Made by a program: the position numbers and the translations under genes
NCBI RefSeq assembly: GCF_006980705.1
Contig: NZ_SBHO01000004.1
Location: forward strand, 62,001 to 126,000
Reading direction: 5' to 3'
Source of the DNA: Tepidiphilus olei
Lineage (GTDB): Bacteria > Pseudomonadota > Gammaproteobacteria > Burkholderiales > Rhodocyclaceae
Length of the DNA stretch: 64,000 bases
Notes under the pieces: generated by a model
What the model was told of the DNA's origin: nothing
The model's input: only the letters and a program-made list of their open reading frames with translations
Databases searched by the model: none
Shown here: positions 20,834 to 32,849 of the stretch, in pieces
Layout of the letters: every line of letters begins with the position of its first letter
How positions within the stretch are numbered: position 1 is the first letter of the stretch

Positions 20834-21163
20834 TCATGGATTTCCTTGCGGATAAATGCGCCTCCCCTCCCGGCGGATTTTATCCCTGAGGACTGTATTG
20901 GCGAGGCGATCCCAGTGCAGGAGGTCGATCTTGAAGAGGATGGGAAGGTCGTCGATCTCCTGCCACAGGGCGGCGAATTCCGCCTCGCTCATCGAGGGGG
21001 CGAACACGGCGAGGTCGATGTCGGAGCCGGGGCGATGCGTTCCCTTGGCGCGTGAACCGAAGAGGCGCACTTCCTCGATGCCGGGATGGCGGGCAAAAAC
21101 GCGGCACAGGTCGGCGAGGATTTCGTCCGACAGGCCGGAAGGGTCGGTCACTTGGGCAACCAT
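20834..21163 (-). CDS. mntA: MntA-type nucleotidyltransferase antitoxin
   Basis: The product has 109 residues of minimal nucleotidyltransferase fold. The motif GSRAKG...GSDIDL fits GSX10DXD exactly. In characterised pairs MntA adds AMP to the tyrosine of its HEPN partner and so inactivates it. The start overlaps the 3' end of the HEPN gene by 16 bp, the usual hepT-mntA order. Confidence 0.85.
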   Translation of the reverse strand: MVAQVTDPSGLSDEILADLCRVFARHPGIEEVRLFGSRAKGTHRPGSDIDLAVFAPSMSEAEFAALWQEIDDLPILFKIDLLHWDRLANTVLRDKIRREGRRIYPQGNP

Positions 21164-21546
21164 TGGCGCACCTGCCGTGCGAGTTCCTGAAAGAGGGGCA
21201 ACCCCGTGCGGCAGACGAAGCGATAGACTTCTTCGGCCAAGGATTCGTCGTAGGTGTGGCTGGTGAGGTTGCGCATGCGCTGGGCTTGGCTCCAGGCGTT
21301 GCCGTCGTGCAGCAGCCCCGCGGCCAGGGCCTCACGGAAGACTTCGCGGGGCGTGAGTGCCTCGATTCCCTCCTCGAGCAGCTTGAGTCGCAGGACCTTC
21401 CAGGCGAGCTCCCAGCAGAACTCGAAACGCTGGATGACCGAATCGCGGAGAAATTCCGAGTAGGGTTGGGCACAAGCATCGGCGAGCCGCTCGGTGGCCT
21501 TGAGGAAATCCTGGCAGCGTTCATGAAATCGTTCGTGATGCGTCAT
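21148..21546 (-). CDS. hepT: HepT-type HEPN-domain toxin
   Basis: The product has 132 residues from an ATG preceded by GGGAGG. The helical HEPN/HI0074-type domain carries RNLTSHTY, which is the RX4HXY signature of HepT RNases including the tyrosine that the antitoxin modifies. It overlaps mntA by 16 bp. The frame extends further upstream, but that part lacks a ribosome binding site. Older databases call such proteins nucleotidyltransferase substrate-binding proteins. Confidence 0.85.
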   Translation of the reverse strand: MTHHERFHERCQDFLKATERLADACAQPYSEFLRDSVIQRFEFCWELAWKVLRLKLLEEGIEALTPREVFREALAAGLLHDGNAWSQAQRMRNLTSHTYDESLAEEVYRFVCRTGLPLFQELARQVRQWLPK

Positions 21547-21612
21547 GCCGCCTCCCGAAAAGACCGAAAGACCGATCGTATCACCGTCGGCGAGCCCGGG
21601 CACGCGGGGCGC

Positions 21613-22629
21613 TCAGGCCGGCAGCATCGCCTGCCACTGCCCTTCGGCGCGGCGGATCGCACCGGCGCGCTCGAGTTCGTCGCCCAGCCAGCGCACCGCC
21701 TCCTCGGGCGTCAGTTCGATCCAGTCCAGGGCGCGTTGGAAGAGTTCGACCCCGGCCAGAGTGGTACGCAGCTCTTCTTCCTCCATGCACCCCCGTTCGA
21801 GCAGGGTGAAGGTAACGCAGGCGCGCAGGGCGTTGCGCGCGATGCGCCGGGGATCGTTGGCGAAGGCTTCGAGCCGCCCCCAGACGCGCTGCAGGGCGGC
21901 CGCAACGTCCTGAAAGGGGGCGCCGTGCCCGGGGATCACCCAGCGCACCGGCAAGCGTTCGATCGCCGCGAGCGCCTCGCGCGCCGCGGCGATGGCGTCG
22001 GCCTGGCCGAGCAGGGAAGGAAAGAGAATGCCGAAGCCGTCTTCCCACAGGGCGTCGCCGCTGATGAGCACGCCGTGCGTCGGCTCGAAATAGGCGAGCG
22101 CGTGCATGTCGTGCCCCGGCACGGCGATCGCACGCCATTCCCATTGACCCATCGCAATCGTATCGCCCGGGGCGATGGTGGCCGAATAGGAGAAAGGTTC
22201 GGCCCGTTGCCCGGCGTTGGACAGCAGCAGCGCAGCTTCGTCCCAGCGTCCGATGGGATCGGCCAGCCCTTCCGGCACCCAGATGGGGCAACCGTAGCGC
22301 CGCGCCACCGCGGCGTTGCCGCCGAGATGATCCGAATGAGAATGGGTGTTGACCAGCCGTACGATGGGCTCGCCCCGCACCGTGGCTTCGAGAAGCGCCA
22401 GCGTCTCGCCAGCTTTCGTCACATAGCCGCTATCGACCAGCGTCCAGCCGTCGGTGCCGCGCAGCAGCACCGAGTTCGACGACAGCCAGCCGCGCTGCAG
22501 CACCACCATTCCTTCGGGCAAAGTCTGCGTCGTCATTATTTCTCCCGATTCTTCGCCATACATGCGCCGGCCGCAGCCGACGCATACTCCGTCTTCGATC
22601 GTGCAGATACCAACGCATTCGGGTTCCAT
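21613..22629 (-). CDS. Metallo-beta-lactamase-fold hydrolase with DUF1289-like Cys4 leader
   Basis: The product has 338 residues if begun at ATG 22629. Residues 40 onward are an MBL-fold hydrolase: THSHSDHLGG (HxHxDH), GHDMHAL, SGDAL and PGHGAPF supply the metal ligands. Upstream and in the same frame, PECVGICTIEDGVCVGCGRR repeats the C-x3-C, C-x2-C pattern of DUF1289, with no stop between. Alternative starts are GTG 22647, overlapping the DUF1289 stop (TAGTG), or ATG 22536 with a good GGGAG site, which would drop the Cys4 part. The substrate is unknown; thioester or lactone hydrolysis would fit the last place in the leucine operon. Confidence 0.8.
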   Translation of the reverse strand: MEPECVGICTIEDGVCVGCGRRMYGEESGEIMTTQTLPEGMVVLQRGWLSSNSVLLRGTDGWTLVDSGYVTKAGETLALLEATVRGEPIVRLVNTHSHSDHLGGNAAVARRYGCPIWVPEGLADPIGRWDEAALLLSNAGQRAEPFSYSATIAPGDTIAMGQWEWRAIAVPGHDMHALAYFEPTHGVLISGDALWEDGFGILFPSLLGQADAIAAAREALAAIERLPVRWVIPGHGAPFQDVAAALQRVWGRLEAFANDPRRIARNALRACVTFTLLERGCMEEEELRTTLAGVELFQRALDWIELTPEEAVRWLGDELERAGAIRRAEGQWQAMLPA

Positions 22630-22646
22630 GGAACGCCTCGAACGCA

Positions 22647-22892
22647 CTACGGCACCGTCGGATCGCCGCGTTGCGCGGCACCCGACCGCGCATCCAGCGC
22701 CTGGCTGTTCGCTTCCCCCTCACCGAGCGCGGCGCGACGCCGCACCACTGCCGCGAGGATACGGCGGCGCTCGGCCTCGTCCGCGTCGCGCCAGCGGGCG
22801 ATCTCTTCGCGCGTGCGCAGGCAGCCGACGCACCAGCCGGCCCGCTCGTCGAGCCGGCACACGCCGATGCAGGGCGAGGTCACGACCGTCAT
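22647..22892 (-). CDS. DUF1289-family small Cys4 protein
   Basis: The product has 81 residues, starting MTVVTSPCIGVC with CVGCLRT following. This is the DUF1289 signature, likely a small zinc or iron-sulfur module, followed by a helical region EEIARW and a low-complexity tail. The ATG overlaps the HMG-CoA lyase stop (ATGA), and its stop TAG overlaps the next gene's possible GTG. The family has no known function but often travels with fatty-acid or amino-acid catabolism genes. Confidence 0.85.
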   Translation of the reverse strand: MTVVTSPCIGVCRLDERAGWCVGCLRTREEIARWRDADEAERRRILAAVVRRRAALGEGEANSQALDARSGAAQRGDPTVP

Positions 22893-23812
22893 GACTGCGG
22901 CGCGGCGCAAGATCCGCCCAGCGCCCGGGCCACGCGCGAGGCCGGTTCGCGCCCGAGCAGCCCACTCACCCACCAGGCGGTCTCGATGAGCGCTTTCAAG
23001 TCCACGCCCGTCTCCACGCCCAGGCCGTCGAAGAGATAGACCAGCTCCTCGGTGGCGACGTTGCCCGAGGCCCCCTTGGCGTAGGGACAGCCGCCCAGGC
23101 CGGCGACGGAGGCGTCGAACGTGGCCACCCCGAAACGCCAGGCGGCATAGACGTTTGCCACCGCCATGCCGTAGGTATCGTGGAAATGTCCGGCGAGCCG
23201 CTCGAGCGGCACACGCCGCGCCACCGCCTCGAGCATGGCGACCACCTGCCGCGGCGTCCCCACGCCGATGGTGTCGCCCAGTGAAATTTCCTCACAGCCC
23301 ATCTCGAAGAGAGCGGCGGCGACCTCCGCGACTTTCTCCGGCGCCACCGGCCCTTCGTAAGGACAGCCCACCACGCAGGAGACGTAGCCGCGCACCCGCA
23401 CTCCGGCCGCGCGCGCCCGGCTCACCACCGGGCGGAAACGCTCCAGCGCTTCGGCGACGCCGCAATTGATGTTCTTGCGGCTGAAGGTTTCGGAGGCGGC
23501 ACCAAAGATGGCGATCTCGTCGACGCCGGATTCCAGGGCCGCTTCCAGCCCCTGGAGATTGGGCACGAGCACCGGATGGCGCACGCCGGGGCGGCGGCGC
23601 TCGCGCAGGGCACGCATCACGGCGGCGTGATCGGCCATCTGCGGCACCCATTTGGGCGAAACAAAGGCGGTGGCCTCGATCACCTTCAGGCCGCAGGCGG
23701 CGAGCCGCTCGATCAGCGCCAGTTTGTGCTCGAGGGCGATCGGGGTCTTCTCGTTCTGCAGGCCATCGCGCGGCCCCACTTCGACGAGCGTGACCTTGGC
23801 GGGTCCTTCCAT
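22889..23812 (-). CDS. liuE: Hydroxymethylglutaryl-CoA lyase
   Basis: The product has 307 residues and belongs to the DRE-TIM lyase family. EVGPRDGLQNEK at the start supplies the metal/catalytic Arg-Asp pair, and the signature SVAGLGGCPYAKGASGN contains the catalytic Cys. It cleaves 3-hydroxy-3-methylglutaryl-CoA to acetyl-CoA and acetoacetate, the last leucine-specific step. Its start overlaps the liuD stop (TGATG) and its end overlaps the DUF1289 gene. The long open frame upstream in the liuD region is a shadow. Confidence 0.95.
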   Translation of the reverse strand: MEGPAKVTLVEVGPRDGLQNEKTPIALEHKLALIERLAACGLKVIEATAFVSPKWVPQMADHAAVMRALRERRRPGVRHPVLVPNLQGLEAALESGVDEIAIFGAASETFSRKNINCGVAEALERFRPVVSRARAAGVRVRGYVSCVVGCPYEGPVAPEKVAEVAAALFEMGCEEISLGDTIGVGTPRQVVAMLEAVARRVPLERLAGHFHDTYGMAVANVYAAWRFGVATFDASVAGLGGCPYAKGASGNVATEELVYLFDGLGVETGVDLKALIETAWWVSGLLGREPASRVARALGGSCAAPQS

Positions 23813-25842
23813 CACGCCTCCTCCTTGGCAGGTACGAAATCGACCAGCTCGGCCCCGTCCGGCACCTGTTCGCCCACGGCAAAGCGCACCGCCTCGACCA
23901 CGCCGTCGGCCGGCGCGACGATGGCGTGTTCCATTTTCATGGCTTCGAGCACCACCAGCGTTTGTCCGCGACTCACCCGCGCCCCCGGTTCGACCTTGAC
24001 CGCGATCACCCGCCCCGGCATGGGCGCGGTGAGACCGGCCGCATCGACCCCGGTGCCGGATCCTTCCGCTCCTTCTTGGCCGCAGAGGTCGAACACCCAG
24101 GCGCGGCCATCGAAGAAGACGTGCCGCCGGCTGCCGGCGATCACCGCGGTCACGGTCGTCCGCCGCCCGTCGAGCTCGAGACGCAAGTTCTCCTCGTCGA
24201 GCATCGCGCCCCAGGCGGTGGCGCTCGCCAGAATCTCCCCCTTCTCGTCGAGCAACTGCAGCTGCAGCTTCTCGCCCAGACAACGGGCCTGCACGCGGCG
24301 CGTTGCCTCGCCGCAGCGCCACTGCCAGCGCCGCAGCGCCGGCGCGTTGACGCGCCAGCCGTCCACCGCATGCCAGGGCGAGGTGGGGTCGGGCGCGCGG
24401 CGGGCGAACTCCTGCATGCGACGCGCCTCGGCCAGGCGCTCGGCGCAGGAGACGGCGAACCAGGCCGCCGGCGGCGGTGTTTCGGGTGCGCCGAAGAGAA
24501 AGGCCGATTCGCGCTCGATGAGGCCGGTGTCGAGATCCGCCTGGCGAAAGGCCGGAGAATCGACCAGTTTTCCCAAGAATTCGACGTTGTTCGCCACGCC
24601 GACGATGCGATAGTTCGCCAGCGCCTGCCTCATGCGCGTGAGCGCCTGTGCGCGGTTTTCGCCCCAGACGATGAGCTTGGCGATCATCGGGTCGTAATAG
24701 GGCGTGATCTCGTCGCCCTGCTCCACGCCGGTATCCACCCGCACCCACACGCTCTCGGGCGGCGGCTGCAAGTGCACGAGCCGACCCACCGAGGGCAGGA
24801 ACCCCTTGGCCGGATCTTCGGCGTAGATGCGCGCCTCGATCGCGTGCCCCTCGAGCGGGATTTGGTCCTGGGCGAGCGGCAGCGGTTCGCCGGCGGCCAC
24901 GCGCAGCTGCCATTCGACCAGGTCGAGCCCGGTGATCATCTCGGTGACCGGATGTTCGACCTGCAGCCGCGTGTTCATCTCCATGAAGTAGAAAGCGCCG
25001 GAAGGCTCGACGATGAACTCGATCGTACCGGCGCCGACGTAACCCACCGCCTTGGCCGCCGCCACCGCCGCCTCGCCCATGGCGGCGCGCCGCTCGGGGG
25101 TCATGCCGGGGGCCGGCGCCTCTTCCAGCACCTTCTGGTGGCGGCGCTGCACCGAGCAATCCCGCTCGTAGAGGTGGATCACCTGGCCGTGGCTGTCGCC
25201 GAAGACCTGCATCTCGATGTGCCGCGGCCGCAGGATGTATTTCTCGATCAGCACCCGGTCGTCGCCAAAGCTCGATCGCGCCTCGCGCTGGCAGGATTCG
25301 AGCGCCTCGGCAAAATCTTCGGGCCGATCGACGCGCCGCATTCCCTTGCCCCCGCCGCCGGCGCTCGCCTTGATGAGCACCGGAAAGCCGATGCGCCGGG
25401 CCTGTTCGAAAAGAAACTCCGGGTCCTGCTCCTCGCCGTGATAGCCCGGCGTGAGCGGCACGCCGGCCGCCTCCATCAGGCGCTTGGCCTCGGCCTTGGA
25501 GCCCATCTTGCGGATCGCCTCCACCGGCGGGCCGATGAAGACGATGCCGGCATCGAGACAAGCCTGGGCGAAGTCCTCGTTCTCCGACAGGAATCCGTAG
25601 CCGGGGTGGATCGCCTGAGCACCGGTACGTCGCGCGGCCTCCAGGATGCGTTCGATATCGAGATAGGACTCGCGCGCCGGCGGCGGCCCGATCCACACGG
25701 CCTCGTCGGCGAGCCGCACGTGGCGGGCGTTGCGATCGGCATCGGAATAGACCGCCACCGTGGCGATGCCGAGCCGCCGTGCCGTGGCGATCACGCGGCA
25801 GGCGATCTCGCCGCGGTTGGCGATCAGAATCTTCTGGAACAT
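23812..25842 (-). CDS. liuD: 3-methylcrotonyl-CoA carboxylase, biotin-containing alpha subunit
   Basis: The product has 676 residues. Biotin carboxylase domains fill about 1-450 (start FQKILIANRGEIACRV; ATP-grasp loop GGGGKGMR; the EMNTRLQVEHPVTE catalytic motif). The C-terminal biotinyl domain has EAMKMEH near residue 642. With LiuB it carboxylates 3-methylcrotonyl-CoA. The ATG follows a GAGG site, 10 bp after liuC ends. The context (LiuA, B, C, E) distinguishes it from acetyl- or propionyl-CoA carboxylase subunits. Confidence 0.95.
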   Translation of the reverse strand: MFQKILIANRGEIACRVIATARRLGIATVAVYSDADRNARHVRLADEAVWIGPPPARESYLDIERILEAARRTGAQAIHPGYGFLSENEDFAQACLDAGIVFIGPPVEAIRKMGSKAEAKRLMEAAGVPLTPGYHGEEQDPEFLFEQARRIGFPVLIKASAGGGGKGMRRVDRPEDFAEALESCQREARSSFGDDRVLIEKYILRPRHIEMQVFGDSHGQVIHLYERDCSVQRRHQKVLEEAPAPGMTPERRAAMGEAAVAAAKAVGYVGAGTIEFIVEPSGAFYFMEMNTRLQVEHPVTEMITGLDLVEWQLRVAAGEPLPLAQDQIPLEGHAIEARIYAEDPAKGFLPSVGRLVHLQPPPESVWVRVDTGVEQGDEITPYYDPMIAKLIVWGENRAQALTRMRQALANYRIVGVANNVEFLGKLVDSPAFRQADLDTGLIERESAFLFGAPETPPPAAWFAVSCAERLAEARRMQEFARRAPDPTSPWHAVDGWRVNAPALRRWQWRCGEATRRVQARCLGEKLQLQLLDEKGEILASATAWGAMLDEENLRLELDGRRTTVTAVIAGSRRHVFFDGRAWVFDLCGQEGAEGSGTGVDAAGLTAPMPGRVIAVKVEPGARVSRGQTLVVLEAMKMEHAIVAPADGVVEAVRFAVGEQVPDGAELVDFVPAKEEA

Positions 25843-25852
25843 TGCTCCCTCC

Positions 25853-26641
25853 TCAAGGACGCGGCACCCAGGCAGCAGGACGTTTTTCCAGGAAAGCGCT
25901 CAGCCCTTCGCGCGCCTCGTCGGTGGCGCGCAAGCGGGCGATGCGTTGCGCCGTGTCTTCGAGCACCGCCTCGCTGAGCGGACGGTCGGCCACGGCGTCG
26001 ATGAGCGCCTTGGCCGCCGCCTGCGCCTTGGGCCCGCCGGCGAGCAGCGCCTGCACCACCTCCTCGATCTTGGCATCGAGCGCCTCTTCTTCCACCACCT
26101 CGTGCGCCAGGCCCAAGGCAAAGGCCCGGGCGGCGTCGATGCGCTCGGCACTCTGGAAATAGCGCGTCGCCTGGCGCACGCCAATCGCCCGGATCACGTA
26201 CGGGCTGATCGCCGACGGGATGAGTCCCAAACGCACCTCGGAGGTGGCGAATACCGCCCGCTGCGAGGCGATGCAGATGTCGCAGGCGCTCGCCAGCCCC
26301 ATGCCGCCGCCCAGGGCCGCGCCATGCACCCGGGCGATGGTGGGCTTACTCAGGTGCGCGATCTGCCACAGCATGCGCGCGAGCCGGCGCGCGTCTTCGA
26401 GATTCTCCTCGAAGGATGCTGCTCCGGCCGCCTTCATCCAGTTGAGATCGCCCCCGGCGGAAAAACTCTTGCCGCGCCCGGCGAGCACGACCACGCGCAC
26501 CTGCGCGTCGGCATCGAGCCGCGCGAAGGCGGCCGTGAGCTCCTCGATCACCTTGGCGTTGAAGGCGTTGTGCACCTCCGGGCGATTGAGCCACACCGTG
26601 GCCACCGGCCCGCGCGTCTCGATCACCAGTGTCTCGTACAT
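25853..26641 (-). CDS. liuC: Methylglutaconyl-CoA hydratase (crotonase family)
   Basis: The product has 262 residues with GAGGAGAGG directly upstream of the ATG at 26641. Crotonase signatures are visible: FSAGGDLNWMK for the first oxyanion-hole strand and HGAALGGGMGLASACD for the second, with a catalytic Glu region SEVRLGLIPS. It hydrates 3-methylglutaconyl-CoA to HMG-CoA. It sits between liuB and liuD as usual. Confidence 0.93.
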   Translation of the reverse strand: MYETLVIETRGPVATVWLNRPEVHNAFNAKVIEELTAAFARLDADAQVRVVVLAGRGKSFSAGGDLNWMKAAGAASFEENLEDARRLARMLWQIAHLSKPTIARVHGAALGGGMGLASACDICIASQRAVFATSEVRLGLIPSAISPYVIRAIGVRQATRYFQSAERIDAARAFALGLAHEVVEEEALDAKIEEVVQALLAGGPKAQAAAKALIDAVADRPLSEAVLEDTAQRIARLRATDEAREGLSAFLEKRPAAWVPRP

Positions 26642-26664
26642 CCTCTCCTCCTCGATTTTTTCCG

Positions 26665-28272
<1,608 letters not shown>

Positions 28273-28294
28273 CCCCTCCTCCTCGATCATTCTG

Positions 28295-29428
28295 TCACAG
28301 CGAAAGGCCGCGGGCGATCACCAGGCGCTGGATCTCGCTCGTACCCTCGTAGATTTGGCACACGCGCACATCGCGGTAGATGCGCTCCACCGGAAAGTCG
28401 CTCACGTAGCCATAGCCTCCGTGGATCTGGATCGCCGCCGAGCACACCCATTCGGCCATCTCGGAGGCGAAAAGCTTGGCCATCGAGGCTTCCTGCAGGC
28501 AGGGGCGGCCGGCGTCCTTGAGGCTGGCGGCATGCCACACCAGCTGGCGGGCCGCCTCGATCCGGGTGGCCATGTCGGCGAGCTTGAACTGCACCGCCTG
28601 GTGCTCGAAAATCGGCTTGCCGAAGGCTTCGCGCTCATGCGCATAGCGCAACGCCGCCTCGAACGCCGCGCGCGCCATGCCCACGCTCTGGGCGGCGATG
28701 CCGATGCGTCCGGCCTCGAGTTGCGACAAGGCGATCTTGTAGCCCTCGCCCTCGGCGCCCACCAGCGCATCGAGCGGCACGCGGCAGCGCTCGAAAGTGA
28801 TCTGCGCCGTGTCGCTCGCGTGCTGCCCCATTTTCTCCTCGATGCGCGTGACGAGATAACCCGGCGTGTCGGTGGGCACGAGGAAACAGGAAATCCCCTT
28901 CTTGCCCGCGGCCGGATCGGTCACCGCCAGCACCAGCGCCACGTCGGCGTTCTTGCCCGTGGAAATGAACTGCTTGACCCCGTCGATCACCCAGGAATCG
29001 CCCTCGCGCACCGCGGTGGTGCAGATCGCCGCCGCGTCGGATCCCACGTGCGGCTCGGTGAGACAAAAGCAGCCCAGCGCCTCGCCCCGCGCGAGCCGTG
29101 GCAGCCATTCCCGCTTCTGCCGATCCGAACCATAGGCGAGCGTGATGCCGCACACCAGCGAATTCTGCACCGACACCACCGTCGAGGTCGCCCCGTCGCC
29201 GGCGGCGATCTCTTCGATCGCCAGCACCAGGCTCAGGTAATCGAGCCCCGCCCCGCCCCATTCGACGGGCACCGTCACCCCCATCGCGCCGAGCTCGCCG
29301 AGTTCCCGCAGCGCCTCGCGGGGAAAGATATGCTCGCGGTCCCAGTGCGCCGCGAAAGGGGCGAGCCGCTCCTGGGCGAAGGCGCGCATCGTGTCGCGAA
29401 TCATTTCGTGTTCGGAATCCAGGATCAT
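28295..29428 (-). CDS. Short/branched-chain acyl-CoA dehydrogenase
   Basis: The product has 377 residues. FAD-binding motifs [10 protein letters not shown] and IHGGYGY are clear, and the catalytic Glu is in the C-terminal YEGTSEIQ, as in short-chain and 2-methylacyl-CoA dehydrogenases. This differs from LiuA, where the base lies elsewhere. It is likely for butyryl-CoA or 2-methylbutyryl-CoA (isoleucine route), broadening the operon beyond leucine. It lies 22 bp before liuB. Confidence 0.9.
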   Translation of the reverse strand: MILDSEHEMIRDTMRAFAQERLAPFAAHWDREHIFPREALRELGELGAMGVTVPVEWGGAGLDYLSLVLAIEEIAAGDGATSTVVSVQNSLVCGITLAYGSDRQKREWLPRLARGEALGCFCLTEPHVGSDAAAICTTAVREGDSWVIDGVKQFISTGKNADVALVLAVTDPAAGKKGISCFLVPTDTPGYLVTRIEEKMGQHASDTAQITFERCRVPLDALVGAEGEGYKIALSQLEAGRIGIAAQSVGMARAAFEAALRYAHEREAFGKPIFEHQAVQFKLADMATRIEAARQLVWHAASLKDAGRPCLQEASMAKLFASEMAEWVCSAAIQIHGGYGYVSDFPVERIYRDVRVCQIYEGTSEIQRLVIARGLSL

Positions 29429-29458
29429 TCTCGCTCCTTTTTCGTTCGTCGTTTTCGT

Positions 29459-30331
29459 TCAGCGCCGGGTCGTCAGCCACACGCCGGCGAGCACGGCCGC
29501 ACCCCCCAGCGCTACCGAGGGCACGACAGTCTCCCCCAAGGCGATCGCCGCCATCAGCACCGCCGCCACCGGCACCAGATTGATGAACATCGCCGCCCGC
29601 GCCGCTCCCAGCACCCGCACCGCGTCGGTGTACCAGGTAAAGCCGATCGCCGTGCCGAAGACCCCGAGAAAAGCCACCGCCGCCCACACCGCCGGGCTCC
29701 ACTGCGCCCAATCGACGCCGCCGGCGGCAAAGGCCGCCGCCCACAGCAGCACGGCCCCGAGGGCACAGGACCAGAAAGTGGCCGCGAGCGCCGAGATGCG
29801 CCGCGTGGCACGCCGCCCCACGAAGGTATAGGCCGTCCAGCAGGCGACGCAGCCCAACACCAAAACTTCACCCAAGCCGATGTGGCCGGCGAGCGGCGCG
29901 AGCGGATCACCGTTGCCGATCACCGTGAGGCAGCCGACGAAGGCGAGCACGGCCCCGAGCACCGCCAGCGGACGGGCGCGCTCGCCGCCGAGCCACCACG
30001 CCAGCGCCGCCACCACCACCGGATTCAAGGCCACCACCAGTGCACCCCGCCCGGCTTCGACGTACTTCAAGCCATAGAAAAAGCACAGGTTGTAGAAGAA
30101 GACGCCGGTAAGCGCCAGCCCCACGATCGGCCGCCAGGCACGGCGCAGCGCAGACCCGTCGAGCGGTTCGCGCTTGGCGAACATCACGGCACCGAGCACG
30201 AGGGCGGCGAGGGTGAAACGCGCCGCCGCCGCGGCGATCGGCGTGCCTACCGCCTGCGCCACGACCCTGCCGGCCACCCAGGTTCCACCCCAGCTCAACA
30301 TCGCCGCGACGAGTTTCAGATAGACCGGCAA
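29459..30331 (-). CDS. EamA/DMT-family transporter inside the liu operon
   Basis: The product has 290 residues if begun at TTG 30331 (PVYLKLVAAMLSWGGTW). Ten hydrophobic segments form two EamA repeats. There is no ATG near the first membrane segment; the TTG lies 24 bp after the thiolase stop with a GGCGAGG site. The substrate is unknown. Its place between thiolase and acyl-CoA dehydrogenase suggests export or import of a branched-chain acid or a breakdown product. The open frame further upstream is antisense to nothing useful and shadows the thiolase. Confidence 0.8.
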   Translation of the reverse strand: MPVYLKLVAAMLSWGGTWVAGRVVAQAVGTPIAAAAARFTLAALVLGAVMFAKREPLDGSALRRAWRPIVGLALTGVFFYNLCFFYGLKYVEAGRGALVVALNPVVVAALAWWLGGERARPLAVLGAVLAFVGCLTVIGNGDPLAPLAGHIGLGEVLVLGCVACWTAYTFVGRRATRRISALAATFWSCALGAVLLWAAAFAAGGVDWAQWSPAVWAAVAFLGVFGTAIGFTWYTDAVRVLGAARAAMFINLVPVAAVLMAAIALGETVVPSVALGGAAVLAGVWLTTRR

Positions 30332-30354
30332 GGTCGCCTCGCCGGCGACGGGGC

Positions 30355-31569
<1,215 letters not shown>

Positions 31570-31591
31570 CGATCTTTCTCCTCGTGTAGTA

Positions 31592-31607
31592 TCGTCAACG
31601 TCAACGA
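31592..31607. promoter_or_regulatory. Candidate LiuR site between liuA and the thiolase gene
   Basis: TCGTCAACGTCAACGA contains two direct CGTCAACG-type units and shares the core GTTGACGTTGACG (other strand) with the site before liuA. It lies in the 38-bp gap before the thiolase. It is a weaker palindrome than the other two sites. Confidence 0.45.
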
Positions 31608-32780
31608 TCAGGCCGTCTCGTCGAAGAGCTCGCGCCCGATGAGCATGCGGCGGATCTCGGACGTCCCCGCCCCGATCTCATAGAGCTTGGCGTCGCGCCA
31701 CAGCCGCCCGGTGGGATAGTCGTTGATGTAGCCGTTGCCGCCCAGCGCCTGGATCGCCTCGCCGGCCATCCAGGTGGCTTTCTCCGCCGCGTAGAGGATG
31801 ACCCCGGCGCAGTCCTTGCGCAGCTTGCGGCTGTGGTCGCTGCGATCGAGCGCCTGTCCCACCGCATAGACGTAGGCACGGCAAGCCTGCCAGGTGGTAT
31901 ACATGTCGGCGATTTTCCCTTCCATGAGCTGGAATCGGCCGATCGGCTGGTTGAACTGGCGCCGCTCGTGCACATAGGGCAGGACCACGTCCATGCACGC
32001 GGCCATGATCCCCAGCGGCCCGCCGGCGAGCACGGCGCGCTCGTAGTCGAGCCCGCTCATGAGCACCTTGACCCCCTCATTGACCTTGCCGAGCACGTTC
32101 TCCTCGGGCACCTCGCAATTCTCGAAGAAGAGCGGATAGGTGTTCGAACCGCGCATGCCGAGCTTGTCGAGCTTGTTACCGGCGGTAAAGCCCTTCATCC
32201 CCTTCTCGACGATGAAAGCCGTGATGCCGCGGGGTCCCGCCGCCGGGTCGGTCTTGGCATAGACCACCAGCACGTCGGCGTCCCCGCCGTTGGTGATCCA
32301 CATCTTGCTGCCATTGAGCACGTAGCGATCGCCCTTTTTCTCGGCGCGCAGTTTCATGCTCACCACGTCGGACCCCGCCTCGGGCTCGCTCATCGCCAGC
32401 GCCCCCACCCATTCGCCGGAGACGAGCTTGGGCAGGTATTTGCGCTTTTGCGCCTCGGTGCCGTTGCGGTGGATCTGGTTGACGCACAGGTTCGAATGCG
32501 CCCCGTAGGAGAGCCCCACCGCGGCGCTCGCGCGCGAGATCTCCTCCATGGCGATGATGTGCGCCAGATAGCCCATGGCGCTGCCGCCGTACTCCTCGGC
32601 CACCGTCATGCCGTGCAAGCCGAGCTCCCCCAGCTTGCGCCACAGATCCGGCGGAAAAGCGTTGTCACGGTCGATCTGTGCCGCCCGCGGTGCGATCTCC
32701 TGCGCACAGAACGACTGCAGCGTCTGGCGCAGCAGGTCGTGTGTTTCTCCCAGCCCGAAGTCGAGCCCGACCGTTTCCAT
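31608..32780 (-). CDS. liuA: Isovaleryl-CoA dehydrogenase
   Basis: The product has 390 residues from ATG 32780 with AAAGGAGGGGG upstream. The family signature [15 protein letters not shown] carries the catalytic Glu at the isovaleryl-type position. The C-terminal motif reads GAGTSEIRR, with Ala where other acyl-CoA dehydrogenases have Glu. This pair of traits is specific to isovaleryl-CoA dehydrogenases. It oxidises isovaleryl-CoA to 3-methylcrotonyl-CoA and opens the operon behind a LiuR-like site. Confidence 0.95.
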   Translation of the reverse strand: METVGLDFGLGETHDLLRQTLQSFCAQEIAPRAAQIDRDNAFPPDLWRKLGELGLHGMTVAEEYGGSAMGYLAHIIAMEEISRASAAVGLSYGAHSNLCVNQIHRNGTEAQKRKYLPKLVSGEWVGALAMSEPEAGSDVVSMKLRAEKKGDRYVLNGSKMWITNGGDADVLVVYAKTDPAAGPRGITAFIVEKGMKGFTAGNKLDKLGMRGSNTYPLFFENCEVPEENVLGKVNEGVKVLMSGLDYERAVLAGGPLGIMAACMDVVLPYVHERRQFNQPIGRFQLMEGKIADMYTTWQACRAYVYAVGQALDRSDHSRKLRKDCAGVILYAAEKATWMAGEAIQALGGNGYINDYPTGRLWRDAKLYEIGAGTSEIRRMLIGRELFDETA

Positions 32781-32805
32781 GTTTCCCCCTCCTTTGGTGT
32801 TGACG

Positions 32806-32821
32806 TTGACGTTAACGTAAA
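32806..32821. promoter_or_regulatory. Candidate LiuR operator upstream of liuA
   Basis: TTGACGTTAACGTAAA is a near-perfect 16-bp palindrome embedded in a longer run of TTGACG repeats (32800-32825). It lies 26 bp upstream of the liuA start, between liuR and liuA, where a MerR-family LiuR would act. Confidence 0.6.
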
Positions 32822-32849
32822 TCAAACCGGGGCGTTTGCAAAGACCCCG

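Noticed and set aside
23813-25696. Long open frame continuing upstream of HMG-CoA lyase
   Set aside because: It is antisense-free but out of frame with liuD and reads as low-complexity Arg/Gly/Ala; liuD in the other frame has full domain motifs.
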